Source of the DNA: Chalara sp. BL73
Lineage: Eukaryota > Ascomycota > Leotiomycetes > Helotiales
Assembly: GCA_918026815.1 (NCBI GenBank)
Contig: CAKJVC010000069.1
Location: forward strand, 310,001 to 374,000
Direction of reading: 5' to 3'
Length of the DNA: 64,000 nucleotides
A program made the translations under genes and the position numbers. The notes beneath the pieces were generated by a model, which had not been told where the DNA came from, made no database searches, and worked only from the letters and a program-made list of their open reading frames with translations. Every line of letters starts with the position of its first letter. Position 1 is the stretch's first letter. Of this stretch, positions 35,691-46,738 are shown in pieces.

Positions 35691-38203
35691 ATGACAGTGG
35701 AAAACTCACACCCTTCCAAGGACGGAGCCGCAAATGTTGCCGTCCTCAAAACATGTTCGACCTGTTCCAAAGCAAAAGTCAAGTGCGTTGCAAGCGATTT
35801 TATTGGCGGGAAGTGTCAGCGGCAAGTAGTTTATGATGATTAGGAAACGCTATACATAACTGACACCCCATATAGATGCCATCGCCTTAACAAAATTTGT
35901 GAGCCTTTGCTTCCTGCCCCGCGAAAGCGAAGAGCTGACGGTGAACTGAGGTATGATCTCTAGAGAGTCCTGGCATGTCTGATGCGTGCCCATAGCTAGA
36001 AGTTCTCGCTCTTAAAATTACTGACGACCTTAAGGCGAAATACTAGAACTCAGGTAGAAAAACTAGAGCAGAAAGTCGACGGCCTCGTTACTCTACTCAA
36101 GTCGACGCAAGGAGTAGAAGCAAGTCCTAGAACCCAAAAAACCGCCGAGCAGAGCTCTACCCAATTCAGTCTTCCATTACGCGATAGTCGATATTCAAAC
36201 CCAGGTAAGTTCTGCAGATCCTTCCATATTCCTCAACAGAAATTGAAATTTTGTCAAACTACCAGATTCAGGCATGCTTACCTTGTTTTCCTCCAGCATC
36301 GGTGGCTTCCAGCCTGGGGGCAAATATAACTGCATCACAAACAAGTGCTACTCCTTCTTATACACGTGCTGGGTGCAGTTCCCTCAACGATATAACCACA
36401 GATCAGCGCGACCACCCGCCATCCCCAGCTTATTCTCCAGCTGAATTTTCTGGGATCACACTCACTCAGGCTGATTCTCTGTTAGTTTATTTTAGATCGA
36501 TATTTTGTCCATATTTTCCTTTCGTTGTAATACCACAAGCCATGTCTGCATCTCAGCTCTATAGATGTCTGCCATTCACTTATCTTGCGATTTTAGCGTG
36601 AGTATTTCTGAGTTGTGTAACGACTTCCCTCAGAAAGTGTTCTTACTAAAGCTTGCTCGTGCAGGGTCACCTCTCGAAATGCTGTTCATTCGAAAGAATT
36701 CGGCAAATTGCTTATGAAACGGCTGGCCGAGAGATTGTTTATGAATGGAGAAAGGTCTATGGACCTACTTCTCGGAGTCATAATTTATGCAGGCTGGTAT
36801 GTCTATCAAATTCAAGTTTACAAATATCTTACACATATTACAGGTGCTACCAACATTTCTGGAATGTGCCACAATTGACCAGTTTGCTCTCAGCAGCGAC
36901 TACTCTAGCATGCGACCTTGGACTGACTCGTCCGAGGAAAGAAGGGCCCCGTGGCAGGAGTTACTTAGAAGACGCCATACGAGAGACTAGCTGGGGAACT
37001 GCTGGCTATATGTCTCTATTGAAAACGCCAAGGACAATTGAAGAGCAGCGTGCTTTTTTAGGCGCTTACTTCCTCTGTTCAATGTAGACCATTCATTTCA
37101 TAGCTCTTGAGTAAATACTCCTCCGCAAGGCTAACACCTGACAGATCTTCTACATTTTTCCGTAGATTCGACAACTGGATGCGTGTCCAGTATTCCCCTT
37201 ATGTAGAGGAGTGCCGGCAAGCTCTTGAAACCTCGGATGTTCCAACAGATAAGGCCGCTGCATTTATGGTGAGATTGCAGATTCTTGTTGAGCGCATTCA
37301 TCAGAGTCCATGGCAAAGTCAGAGCCTATGGCAGGGTAAATCGGAGTCATTGGGTGCCGACATGTCATCCATATTTCTCATCAATGCTTTTCGAGAGAGT
37401 TTGCGAGATTTAAAAAAGGCCCTATCGCCAGAATTAGAGAATAACCGTAAGTCTCATGCTTATCGTGATTCTGAATTGATTATATCATTGGCTTTTAAGG
37501 TACTGATTGGTTAACAGCTATCATTCTCGTCCACTACCACGCTGCAGAGTCCTTGGTTTATGAAGCCGGGCTCTTCAAGACCCTCCGAAATACTCATGTC
37601 AATGGCCCGGACCTATATCGTGTAGAACTTCTCTCAGCCTGTCTTCAAGCCAATAAGGATCTATTCGAGGTTTTCTTCTCCATTCCAGTCAACCACTATT
37701 TTTCTTTCTCTGTTCCTTTATGGTCAAACTTTTCTGCGGGTTTGATAATACTACAAATGGTCTGCAGTTTCGACCATCCAGACTGGAACTTAGAATATGT
37801 ACACCAAACATATGACTTTGGAAGGGTCATAGATCGTTGCATTGAGAAATTCGATCTGGTAAACGAGGTAGAAGATTGTCAAGGAAATGACGTTTTTGTA
37901 AGGAGTGCTGCGAGAATGAAAAAGATTAAAGAATTCCTTGGATTGAAAAGGACAGGTACAGGTCATGAGGAGCTCAAACCATCTCATGAGCCGTCGTTAG
38001 ATTTCTCATATACAGATAACAACAACTACCTCGACTTCATACCCTTCGTTGACGAGTCTTGGCTGTGGGATATAATGGAGCCTTTCGACTATCAGTTCAC
38101 CGGTATGGAGGATTTGAGCTCCACAATACCGAATTCTCTCACAGAAGGGCTCACAATGCAGGAATCGAGACCAGCGTTGGACATACTTCTTAGTAGTCCT
38201 TGA
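35691..38203 (+). CDS. Zn2Cys6 transcription factor, likely pathway-specific
   Basis: Eight exons: 35691-35821, 35876-35950, 36035-36204, 36297-36597, 36665-36796, 36844-37083, 37145-37446 and 37518-38203, giving 678 residues. The zinc cluster is CSTCSKAKVKC...GGKC in exon 1 and, across the first intron, QRCHRLNKIC in exon 2. Intron 1 fits only with a GCAAGT donor, a typical GC-AG intron. A short coiled coil (QVEKLEQKVDGLVTLL) and a fungal_trans-like domain follow (ADSLLVYFRSIFCPYFPFV through LRNTHVNGPDLYRVELLSACL). The C-terminal 60 residues are acidic and aromatic (WLWDIMEPFDYQF) and look like an activation domain. It is divergent from the MFS transporter; regulators so placed usually control their neighbour, which is inference here. 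Confidence 0.9.
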
Positions 38204-39265
38204 AGTTAAATGTAAATACTGGTATTGGGTAATTAGCATTTATGTTATTCGAACGACCACGCGAAGAGCGGAGTAGACAAACAGCGTTGGTGAATCGTGA
38301 CTGTAGAGATCATTCAATCAATTTTGACAGGAACACTATGGTGAACATATACTCTTGCCACCTTGATGCAAAGTAACGCTCATCCTCCACAGTTCGCTTC
38401 CCTTGCATATCGCCGGCGTCCTCAAGGACTTGAAGCCAACTAAACAACCCCCCGCCCAAAAGCCAGGCAAACCAGAAATCCTTGTAAACTGGGTTCTGTA
38501 ACAATTAAACTCTTCGCAAAGGAGATATATAAATGGTCAACAGCACTTTGATGATAGCTTGTCATCTCAAGCGCCAGGCAGGCGAGCAGTCCCCAGCTTC
38601 GCCCACATAATTTGCGCTGTGACCTTCATCGCCGAAAAGAGATAAATAGCGGGAAAAGAACAGATACCTTGCCTTTGTATGTTGTTGTGATACGATACAT
38701 ATAGTCCATTTTGGGGAAGGAATGTAAGACAAGTCTCCATTTGGGGAGCTGGGCTTGTAGTTGCGGGAACACAGTAAGCGCCAGATTATTTTTCAAGTTC
38801 CTTCAATACCATTTCAATAATATGATCCTGCAGGCTTCCTCGTACGTATTGATCTCCCATGTTTGAGAGATGTCGTTGTGGGTGATGAATAGAATATCTG
38901 AGCAAGGGCTAATGATTTACAGCGCTAAAAATAGCTGAGGCATGCCAAGACTCCAGAGCGACACAAGACAGTTGGAGCTACTCCTAAGGTACCTACTATC
39001 TATTCTTCAAACAACCAACATTCTTTCGAGCCCGAAGATCGCTTGATTCACACAGACTACGTTGTCGCATTGGCAGTGTCAGTCCGTGGCGCCGATTTCC
39101 GGTTCCTACAAAGAGACGGATATGAAATGCTGCAAGAGAGTAGCCTGCTCAACGACGCGTCATTAGGCTTCTCTCTCCTTTATAGCTCGCGCACTGAGCT
39201 TTATATATGCTGCTTGCACAGGAAGATTCTTTCTAAATAGTTGAACGATACAGAAGGTACCCAAG
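38204..39265. other. Intergenic, no gene seen
   Basis: Short frames only. It contains the 3' end of the regulator and the promoter of the KDEL receptor gene. Confidence 0.6.
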
Positions 39266-40451
39266 ATGGTGGGAATGAATGTGCGTTGGTTGCTCTACTG
39301 TTCCCAGCTCTATACTCCAGAGGTGCGAAGCTAAAGTCCTTTAGATTTTTCGCATCCTCGGCGATGTCTCCCATACCCTTTCCAAATGCATCCTGATATT
39401 TGCAATCCACTCCAATTCTAGCGCAGAAGGGGTTTCCCTCATCACACAGGCCTTGTACTGCCTTGTTTTCCTCACTCGCTACCTTGATTTCTTTAGTAAC
39501 TTCGGATACTCATGGTGGAATACCCTGCTCAAAGCATTTTACATCATTTCTTCAATTTATATCCTGTTGGTCATGTTGAGGGTGTATGCGAGAACAAGGG
39601 AAAGGGAGAAGGCGTGGCAGTTTGGAGGGGCGTGTTTGGTCGGGAGCGTGCTGTTGGCACCATTGGTCATGCTGAGTTTGAAGAGCAAAAGCAGCTGGTC
39701 ATGGACTGAGGTATTTGTTCCTGGTGTTAGATTCGTTAATCGAGTGCTAATGATGTTACAGTTGTTCTGGGTCTTCTCTATAATACTTGAATCTGTATGC
39801 GTGCTCCCTCAACTGCTCCTCTTGCGCCAAACGACGGTCCCCACCGTGATAGATTCGTATTATCTTGTCACACTGGGATCTTATCGCGCGTTTTACATTC
39901 TAAACTGGATATGGCGTGAACTTGATACAAACAATCGCAAGCCGGATGCTGTATCGGTTATATTCGGCGTTGTCCAGACTGCTTTCTACGCAGACTTTGC
40001 GTGGGTCTATTATAGCAGACAGCGGGTAAAGCTCAGGCACGGGGGCCTAGTCGACTCAGACGACCTACGGAACGGCTGGCTAATTAGTAGAGTGCTAGGC
40101 CCTAAAGTTGTAGGAGGGAGTATTGACGAGGGTGATGAAGAGAGCGCACCAGCACTAGGAGGCAACCATAGTCGGACGGGTTCGCAATGGGGCTCACGAG
40201 GCATTTCTGTTAGTGCTGATGAGGAAGTTTTGCAAGGTGAGAGAGCGCGACAGAACGACTTTTCCGAGCAGGAAGAAGGGATTATCGATAGCCACCACGA
40301 GGGTGACGAGGATGCAAAGCTGAGAGATCCAGATGAATTAGCAAAAATACTGGAAGATGGGGATAGTGATGATGATGGAACTTTGCCTGGATCATCGCAG
40401 GCAGCAAGCGGAGTGAAGGGTGTCAAGAATGGGAGCGAGTGGGATGATTGA
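39266..40451 (+). CDS. ERD2: ER lumen protein-retaining receptor (KDEL/HDEL receptor)
   Basis: Three exons: 39266-39280, 39345-39710 and 39762-40451, giving 356 residues. The first exon codes only MVGMN and splices to IFRILGDVSHTLSK, restoring the first membrane helix. The second intron is 51 nt, a multiple of three without stop codons, but it interrupts the invariant WTEL/FWVFSIILESV block, so it is surely removed. Family signatures are strong: GVSLITQALYCLVFLTRYLDF, ESVCVLPQLLLLRQTTVPTV and IDSYYLVTLGSYRAFYILNW. ERD2 cycles between Golgi and ER and retrieves K/HDEL proteins. Classical ERD2 has about 210-220 residues. This one has a C-terminal cytosolic extension of about 140 residues rich in Asp, Glu, Ser and Gly, ending in SEWDD, with no basic retrieval signal at its extreme end. 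Confidence 0.95.
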
Positions 40452-41518
40452 GGGATGGAGAAAGGGAACGCAAATTAGGCAGGACTAATTTCAGTGTAGT
40501 CAATATCTAAATCACCGGAATAAATCAATGGTGCTACAGCAGAATGAAGAGTTTCCGTTTTAGGTCCACAGATCCTTTATAGCCTGTACTTCCCAACAAT
40601 TCTCATTGAAAGGTACTCAATCAGACCCTGACGATTGTTGGTGGTTCATTCCAGTAAACCATCTATGTATAATTGAACTATGTGTTTCACGTGACTGTAG
40701 GCTATCTTCATCAAACGACATCTGTTATACAATTCCATCAAAGCGAACTCGCGGCCAGGTGTAAGCAATAAGCATTGCTCTTGCATGCTTATATCCCCAC
40801 TATTGGGGCTAATCTCAATTCTCAAGCATTATAGGACCAACATCCTGTCGTGCTTTACATGGTCACCTCCTCAAGTCACGAGTTCGTGTCCAGTTCAGTG
40901 GCACTTTGCCCTTCATCGTTTGCAATGCATTATATTCACAATTCCTCAACAACGAAACCTTGGTGCACATTAATTCTCCTTAATTGCGTTTTGCGTTGAC
41001 ATAGCCTTGCCTATCGCACAGACAATTATCCATTACACCCACATAGCCATATACCTAGAGCCTTGTCGGAATATGTTTTGAAGCAGGTCAAAAAGGCGAG
41101 CCTTATTACTTCTAACAGTAGAATCGTTCGTTTATTGACTCACCGACTTCAGTCAGCCTGGCTCTACGACAGTTTTGTTGCACTGTTGGGTGGCTGAGAC
41201 TTGTGGGTTGCGAAATCCGGCCACGCCTCCAAAACGAGAGGTTGTGATGGCGACCTGCACGAATGAAATATACATTGGCTCAGACGGCCGGCTCGATATG
41301 TGACCTCTGTCGGGCAGGTTTTGCAGAAATGCAGGGTCAATCCATCAGAGGCAACAGTTCTTCTTGTTGGAGACTTTACTTAAATACACGTTCATCATCC
41401 CTTTTTTTGATCGGTTACTAAAGTTTCCTGTGATATATCTGCTGAAGTATCAATCCTCTTCCTAGAGCTCCTTAACTTAATCAATATCCATCTGATATTG
41501 ACTTACGAAATCCTCGCA
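40452..41518. other. Intergenic, no gene seen
   Basis: Short frames only. It includes the upstream region of the RNase III-like gene. Confidence 0.6.
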
Positions 41519-42035
41519 ATGAATGTCTCTATGCAGAAATCTCTCACTTGCGTGCAGCAAATCATCGGATATAACTTTGCTGATACAAATATACTTTGGG
41601 AGGCCCTGCAGGCTGCTGGATCCGACGTATATTTAATAAAAACCAGACGTATATCCAGCGATGGAAACAAGAAAATGGCTCTAATAGGCGACGCTTTGGC
41701 GAAGGCAGCAGTTTTGGAATCATGGTGGCGCAAGAATGAATCAAGAGGTAAGCAAAATAGATGATGAATTTGAGATGTCAACTGAGGAAATTATAGCCAA
41801 GGGGCAAGGATATGTCGATACTTTGCTCTCCAATATCAATTTGCAGCGCGTATGCGAAGAGTCGGGCATTTCTCGATACATCAACCTGAATCCAAGTACT
41901 CAGGGGATCGTCCCGCCTCGCTTGAAGTCGGATACCATTGAGGCAATATTTGCTGCTGTTGCAGAGGATGGCGCCGCAAGTGGAAGGCCAAATGCCCTCC
42001 GCACGGTAATGCAGAACTTGGGCCTTCTTCCATAA
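41519..42035 (+). CDS. Stand-alone RNase III-like domain protein
   Basis: Two exons: 41519-41747 and 41797-42035, giving 155 residues with a 49-nt GTAAGC...TATAG intron. The fold blocks of RNase III are visible in order: QQIIGYNFADTNILWEALQA, then GNKKMALIGDALAKAAVLESWW, and the C-terminal helix RLKSDTIEAIFAAVAEDG. In canonical RNase III the signature is ERLEFLGDxxL. Here the first glutamate position reads A or K (KKMALIGD), while GD is kept and a later D/E pair is present (KSDTIEAIF for KVLADVFEA). No dsRNA-binding domain is attached. Such small single-domain proteins occur in filamentous ascomycetes; whether they cut RNA is unclear. Not Dicer, which is ten times longer. Confidence 0.75.
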
Positions 42036-43642
42036 TTGACTTCATGTACGCATCATAAAGAGGATGAATCAGAGGCAGTTTTTGTCGATAAGACCGCTTA
42101 TCCAACCTCATCCGTGGTATGCCTTGACGTCGAAGCCCAGTCTATGAGCCCGGATACTCAGCAGAAGTCAAATAAAACATTTTCGGTCCGTGAATTTCCA
42201 CCAGGGTTCAGGGCGTGAGTTGAATGCCGTTAGATAATCAATTTGAAATTTTGACTAACATTTGTGCCGGGAAGAATATCCCGACCGCATGCATACTATT
42301 CAAAGATGCTGGACATGGGGACCTGGCGACAGAAACTCTTGCGAAAGTCATGATATCAGGTGGTGCGAAATCTAGAGTTTATTTTGGATTTGGTTACTTT
42401 TGCCGGTGTACTCCGCTTTGTGGTTTTTTTTCCTTGTTGGTGCATCGCAAGAAGTATGGGTGTACAATATGGATTATCTGCAATTTTTTTTTAGAACTCT
42501 CACCACATTGCTTGGTCGCAAGGGGCGAGTGCTTCCTTCCATGGCTGAAAAACGGTAAGCGTCAGCCAAAATGATGGATGGCAGGTAGTTTTTGGTAATA
42601 GGACGCACTTTTCAACAACACTTACAGTCCTTTCTGCTTTCAGGAAAGCGAGGATCTCAGATCAAACTCGACCATTATTCTACTCGCAAGATACAGTAAA
42701 AGTTGTGAACATGCGGGGATGTGGCTGAGTTGTTGTCTAGAACCGTTGCACTGGAACATTATTGGATCTGTGCCGCAATTTACCCGAGGGCTAGGAGAAT
42801 ATTGGATGCTTACGCGATATCGATCGGCAGATAGTGTGCTTTCTAAGGAGGTGGTAGCCAACATATAGCCGCTGACACAAGAGTTTGGGTTGCATCTGGG
42901 TGTGGCTTTTGTCTGTGCCTGTTGCCTGTTGCTGCACCGTTAGGATGTTTGTGCTGCAAGGCTTAAATTGGACAAGCATGCCACGTTCAATGCCATCATG
43001 CAAGTCATACGATGCCGTTCCGAATGGATACTTCGGCGCATCCTCAAGCGAACATTTCCATTAGGATCTAGATGCCACAAAAGGCAGGCTTTGCGATTGA
43101 ATACGATAGCTCGTGATTCTTTAGTAACCAATCCTGAATTTTCTGGTTTGTATTTCGGGAATTGATTTTCGGATCGATCGTCGGAGATTAGAAAGCCACT
43201 TGAGAGGATCTAGAATCCTCGAGTATCGATGTACAAGAAGAGTAATAATACATGCAGGATTCCCGGTAACGAGTACAACTCCAACTGCAAGAACCCCAGC
43301 GTCCGAGACCTCGCCTCTCCAGTAATGGCATATGACGGATGTGGAAGTCGTCCAAGATTTGGCTGAAGCTGAAAGGTAAAGAAATGATACAAAATATAGC
43401 CACTTTGATCGGTTCTGCCTTTCTTCCCACGTGATCAGCGGTGACTCTCTCTTTAAATCTAGGCTGTTGCGACTGACTTCACTGCAAGTGCATTTGTTTG
43501 GCACTTCTCTGCACAAGGTACCTAGTCCCAGACCAAATCTAGCAGCCTTGGTCATCCTCGAAGAGTACAAGACATCAGTCAGACTACGAAACAGCAGCAC
43601 TCTTCCCTCGGTAAACACACCAATTTGGTCGAGACTGGAGGC
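42036..43642. other. Intergenic, possible decayed coding sequence at left
   Basis: Directly after the RNase III-like gene, plus frames at 42036-42218 and 42224-42574 are open and partly protein-like (NICAGKNIPTACILFKDAG), but lack homology and starts in good context. I do not call a gene. The right part is the promoter of the membrane reductase-like gene. Confidence 0.5.
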
Positions 43643-45280
43643 ATGGAAGTCCCATCAGTGAGCAGTGCCTCTATCTCAGCTGCCGAATCTCAGACTAGCC
43701 TTTCTACCGATACGAGATTGCCAACCATAATTTCAGAGAGCGCATTAACAACTGCTTCCGCTGAAGAAGCATTGGACGGTGTATCCATCGGAACAGAGGA
43801 AGAGAAACGTCTCGGCTTTCACATTCAATACACTCTCCCACCAGATGACAAGTCTCAGCGTGGTCCGCGTTTCCTTCGTCATGTTGTTTTCAGTGTCTAC
43901 CGCCGACTCTTCACGATTGTCTGGCTTGGCAATTTCTCCGCATTTATCTATCTTATGTTGACGTCGGAAGACATCAATACACGACTTTTCAACATTGCAA
44001 CCGGAGCGTCAGCAAACCTGTTTGTTGCTACCGCCGTACGTCAAGACTATATCATCAATCTGCTCTTTGAGACATGTGTCCGCATTCCACTATCAACGCC
44101 TCTACGTATCCGATGGACCATTGCAAAGATCTACGAGTTCGGTGGATTGCATAGCGGTGCCGCAACATGTGCGGTCTTGTGGCTGATTTACCTTGCCGCT
44201 TACCTGACAATAATTGCTGCTGCTGGACAGTATAAGAACACACGAGTGATAGGGATGGCATACATTATTGTCCTACTGTTCCTTACCATTGTCATCTTTG
44301 CGATGCCTTTCGTCCGAAGACGAGTCCACAATGCATTCGAACGCACCCACCGATTCGCTGGATGGAGCACTGCTGCTGTTTTCTGGGCATTGATTATTGT
44401 TCTTGCCAGCGATAGAGGTCATCAATCCGGACAATCTATACCACAGATTCTCAGCAGGACCCCATCGTTCTATCTCATCTTGGCGAATTCCATTCACGCT
44501 ATTCTACCATGGACACCAAAATACCGCCTACGCAAGCTTCGCTGTGTTCCTGAAGCACTGTCATCTAGATGTGTTCGCCTGCACTTCAAGGCTAATATAG
44601 ATGAGTTCTATACGGTTCGTATCAGCGACTCACCGCTCAGCGAATGGCATTCGTTTGCATGTTTTCAAGACAGAAACCCCAAGGACGGCATGACAAACTC
44701 GGTTATTGTCGCTAAAGCAGGTGATTGGACCTCAAAGACAATTCTACGGCCGCGTGACTACTACTGGACTCGGGGACAGCCTACCCGAGGAGTGCTGTAT
44801 ACCTCTCTCATGTTTCGTAGAATTGTTGGTAAGTCACTTTCTTAAAGCATAATATCATAAATTGCTCTATATATCTTAAACCACCTATGAATACTTGCCT
44901 CGCTACAGAAGCTTGATGGAATATATAACTAACATGGATTAGTTGTTACAACAGGATCTGGGATTGGCCCATGTCTCAACCTCCTTGGATTGACCACCAA
45001 GAGACGGCCAGAATGTCGTGTGCTTTGGTGCACGCCATTTCCTGAAGAGACCTACGGTAAGGAAATCATGAATACAGTGCTTGATTGCGACAAAAACGCC
45101 GTCATTTGGGATACCAAGAAGCAAGGCCGACCTGACATGCTGGGCATGACCTGGCAGCTGTACAAAGAGAGTGGTGCCGAGGCTGTTTACGTTATCAGCA
45201 ATCCCGCTAATACGAAGATGATTGTATACGGGATGGAAAGCCGGGGAGTTCCTGCGTTTGGACCGGTATTCGACTCTTAG
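43643..45280 (+). CDS. Membrane FNR-like protein (NRPS-like C-terminal module type)
   Basis: Two exons: 43643-44828 and 44943-45280, giving 507 residues; ATG at 43643. The intron has an ideal AACTAAC branch site. A serine/threonine-rich N-terminus of about 75 residues leads into five or six membrane segments: FTIVWLGNFSAFIYL, GGLHSGAATCAVLWLIYLAAYL and VIGMAYIIVLLFLTIVIFA, with an ERTHRFAGW segment carrying a histidine. A soluble ferredoxin-NADP-reductase-like half follows (residues about 305-507). It has EWHSFACFQDRNP in the flavin-binding area, VTTGSGIGPCLNLL for pyrophosphate binding, LWCTPFPEETYG and VYGMESRGVPAFGP. This arrangement is known to me as the C-terminal part of certain large fungal adenylating, NRPS-like proteins and as a stand-alone protein. 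The substrate is unknown. No adenylation domain is nearby. Confidence 0.8.
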
Positions 45281-46738
45281 TTGAGGGGATTAATGGGGCG
45301 TTATAAGTAGAGTGCCAAGCCACTCCTAGAAATGATATTATGACGGAGATTCATGACCTCAGAACAGGCGCTTGGCTTGTATATACTACTCATTTTTTTG
45401 GTAATTCTGTTTCTAGGCGTGGGGTTAGATTCCTTAACAGCTGTTTGCTAGTCTAGACATATTCCGTATACTAATGAGCAATTAATATATTACTTACTCA
45501 GTCGATTCCTTCCCAAACTGTTTGAGGACCGAGTAAGCTTATGATATAAGATTTTCCCGTAGATATAAACAGTGGCCATAAGTATTCAGGTCTTCAAAGC
45601 TAGACTGCGGCTTCCATGACCACATGGGCGATCGAAATGGTGGAGTACAAGAACTCGCTTAAAATAGGGGTCTGGTGAAGCTAACTATAATATCACATGA
45701 GGAGGTGGAGATTGCGATACTAGAAGAGGTTTTATGTAGAGAGAAGAAAAAAAGCAGATCCCAACGCTCAGGACGATCGATTTTTCGACCATGTACAATC
45801 GCAGCAGCGCAGAAGTTCACGTCATACCTACCTTAATAGCTAGGATGTATTCTTGGCATCCAGAAATGGAAAGGCTCAATTCCCATTTAAAGATACTTTC
45901 TGCCTCAGGCTCCCATAAGCCATTACGGTCAGCAGCACCATAACCCATCAGATTCTCGTCCACCCTTCCATAAGCTCCCTTCATCTTGCCACCGACGTAA
46001 GCTATACTATAAGCCTGATGTCTCAGCTCACAAGCGTTTTCCGGCAGCTCACAAAGAAGGCCTCTCATCCCAACTCGCTGATACATCAAATCCAGCTTGA
46101 GAGAGCTAGAGCCAAGTACCTCGTCCGTGGCGAGCTGAGTGATGTAGAGGGGGCTGTTGCGCTCAGCGCGCCGGCAGAGGAGCGGGAGAAGGGAGAGGCA
46201 TCTGCTGGGAACGAAGGCGGGAAGGAAGTGAAGCGGGATGAGGATAATCGAGGGGTCAGTGAGGAAGGTAAAGATGGTGGGTTAAAGTGACCATAATATT
46301 TGAAAGTGTTGAGCATGGCGTTATGGCGTTTGTGTAGGGAATATACCCATTCTTCTCAATCGTATAGTATGACAATGATACCCTCCTCACTTCATCGATT
46401 GTTTTAGGTCAGTATGCTTTTGCGAAGGTTTGGTATTTCCAAGTAATTAGATTGTGCTATGGTTGAAGGTTAACTGATATGAGTATAGAAGATCCCCTCC
46501 ATAAATTTATCTGAGAATGGTTGGAGCCTTTTTAGGCTTTGGACTGATGTCCAAGAGCTAGGTATCCATTTACTGTTTATGCCAAGCCTGATTAGGTAAT
46601 ACGATCTAGATTTTGGGGGAACCGTGGCCGCCGACACCAGAACTACGACGTTAAATCTACCAGCAAAGCATTGTTTCAGCACAAAAATTGCACAATGGTA
46701 TTGCGGACACCTGCTTGCACAAAGAGCTCGAATATAAA
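45281..46738. other. Intergenic with one doubtful small ORF
   Basis: No firmly supported gene. A 90-codon plus frame (46018-46290) is listed separately with low confidence. The rest holds the 3' end of the reductase-like gene and the upstream region of the zinc transporter. Confidence 0.5.
46018..46290 (+). CDS. Hypothetical small protein, 90 residues
   Basis: An ATG-started frame with G/C-biased third positions and a helical, charged composition: MSQLTSVFRQLTKKASHPNS, then IHQIQLERARAKYLV, then a Glu/Gly/Lys-rich tail. It could be the last exon of a small mitochondrial or nuclear protein. However, the minus strand is open over the left half too, and I recognise no family. It may not be a gene. 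Confidence 0.3.
   Translation: MSQLTSVFRQLTKKASHPNSLIHQIQLERARAKYLVRGELSDVEGAVALSAPAEEREKGEASAGNEGGKEVKRDEDNRGVSEEGKDGGLK

Noticed and set aside
42036..42574. Open plus frames after the RNase III-like gene
   Set aside because: A possible extra exon or second gene was considered, but the RNase III-like frame ends in a proper stop after a natural C-terminal helix, and these frames lack homology.
31104..45280. A large secondary-metabolite cluster spanning the oxidoreductase, MFS, regulator and FNR-like genes
   Set aside because: No polyketide synthase, NRPS, terpene cyclase or P450 is present, and housekeeping ERD2 lies inside the span.
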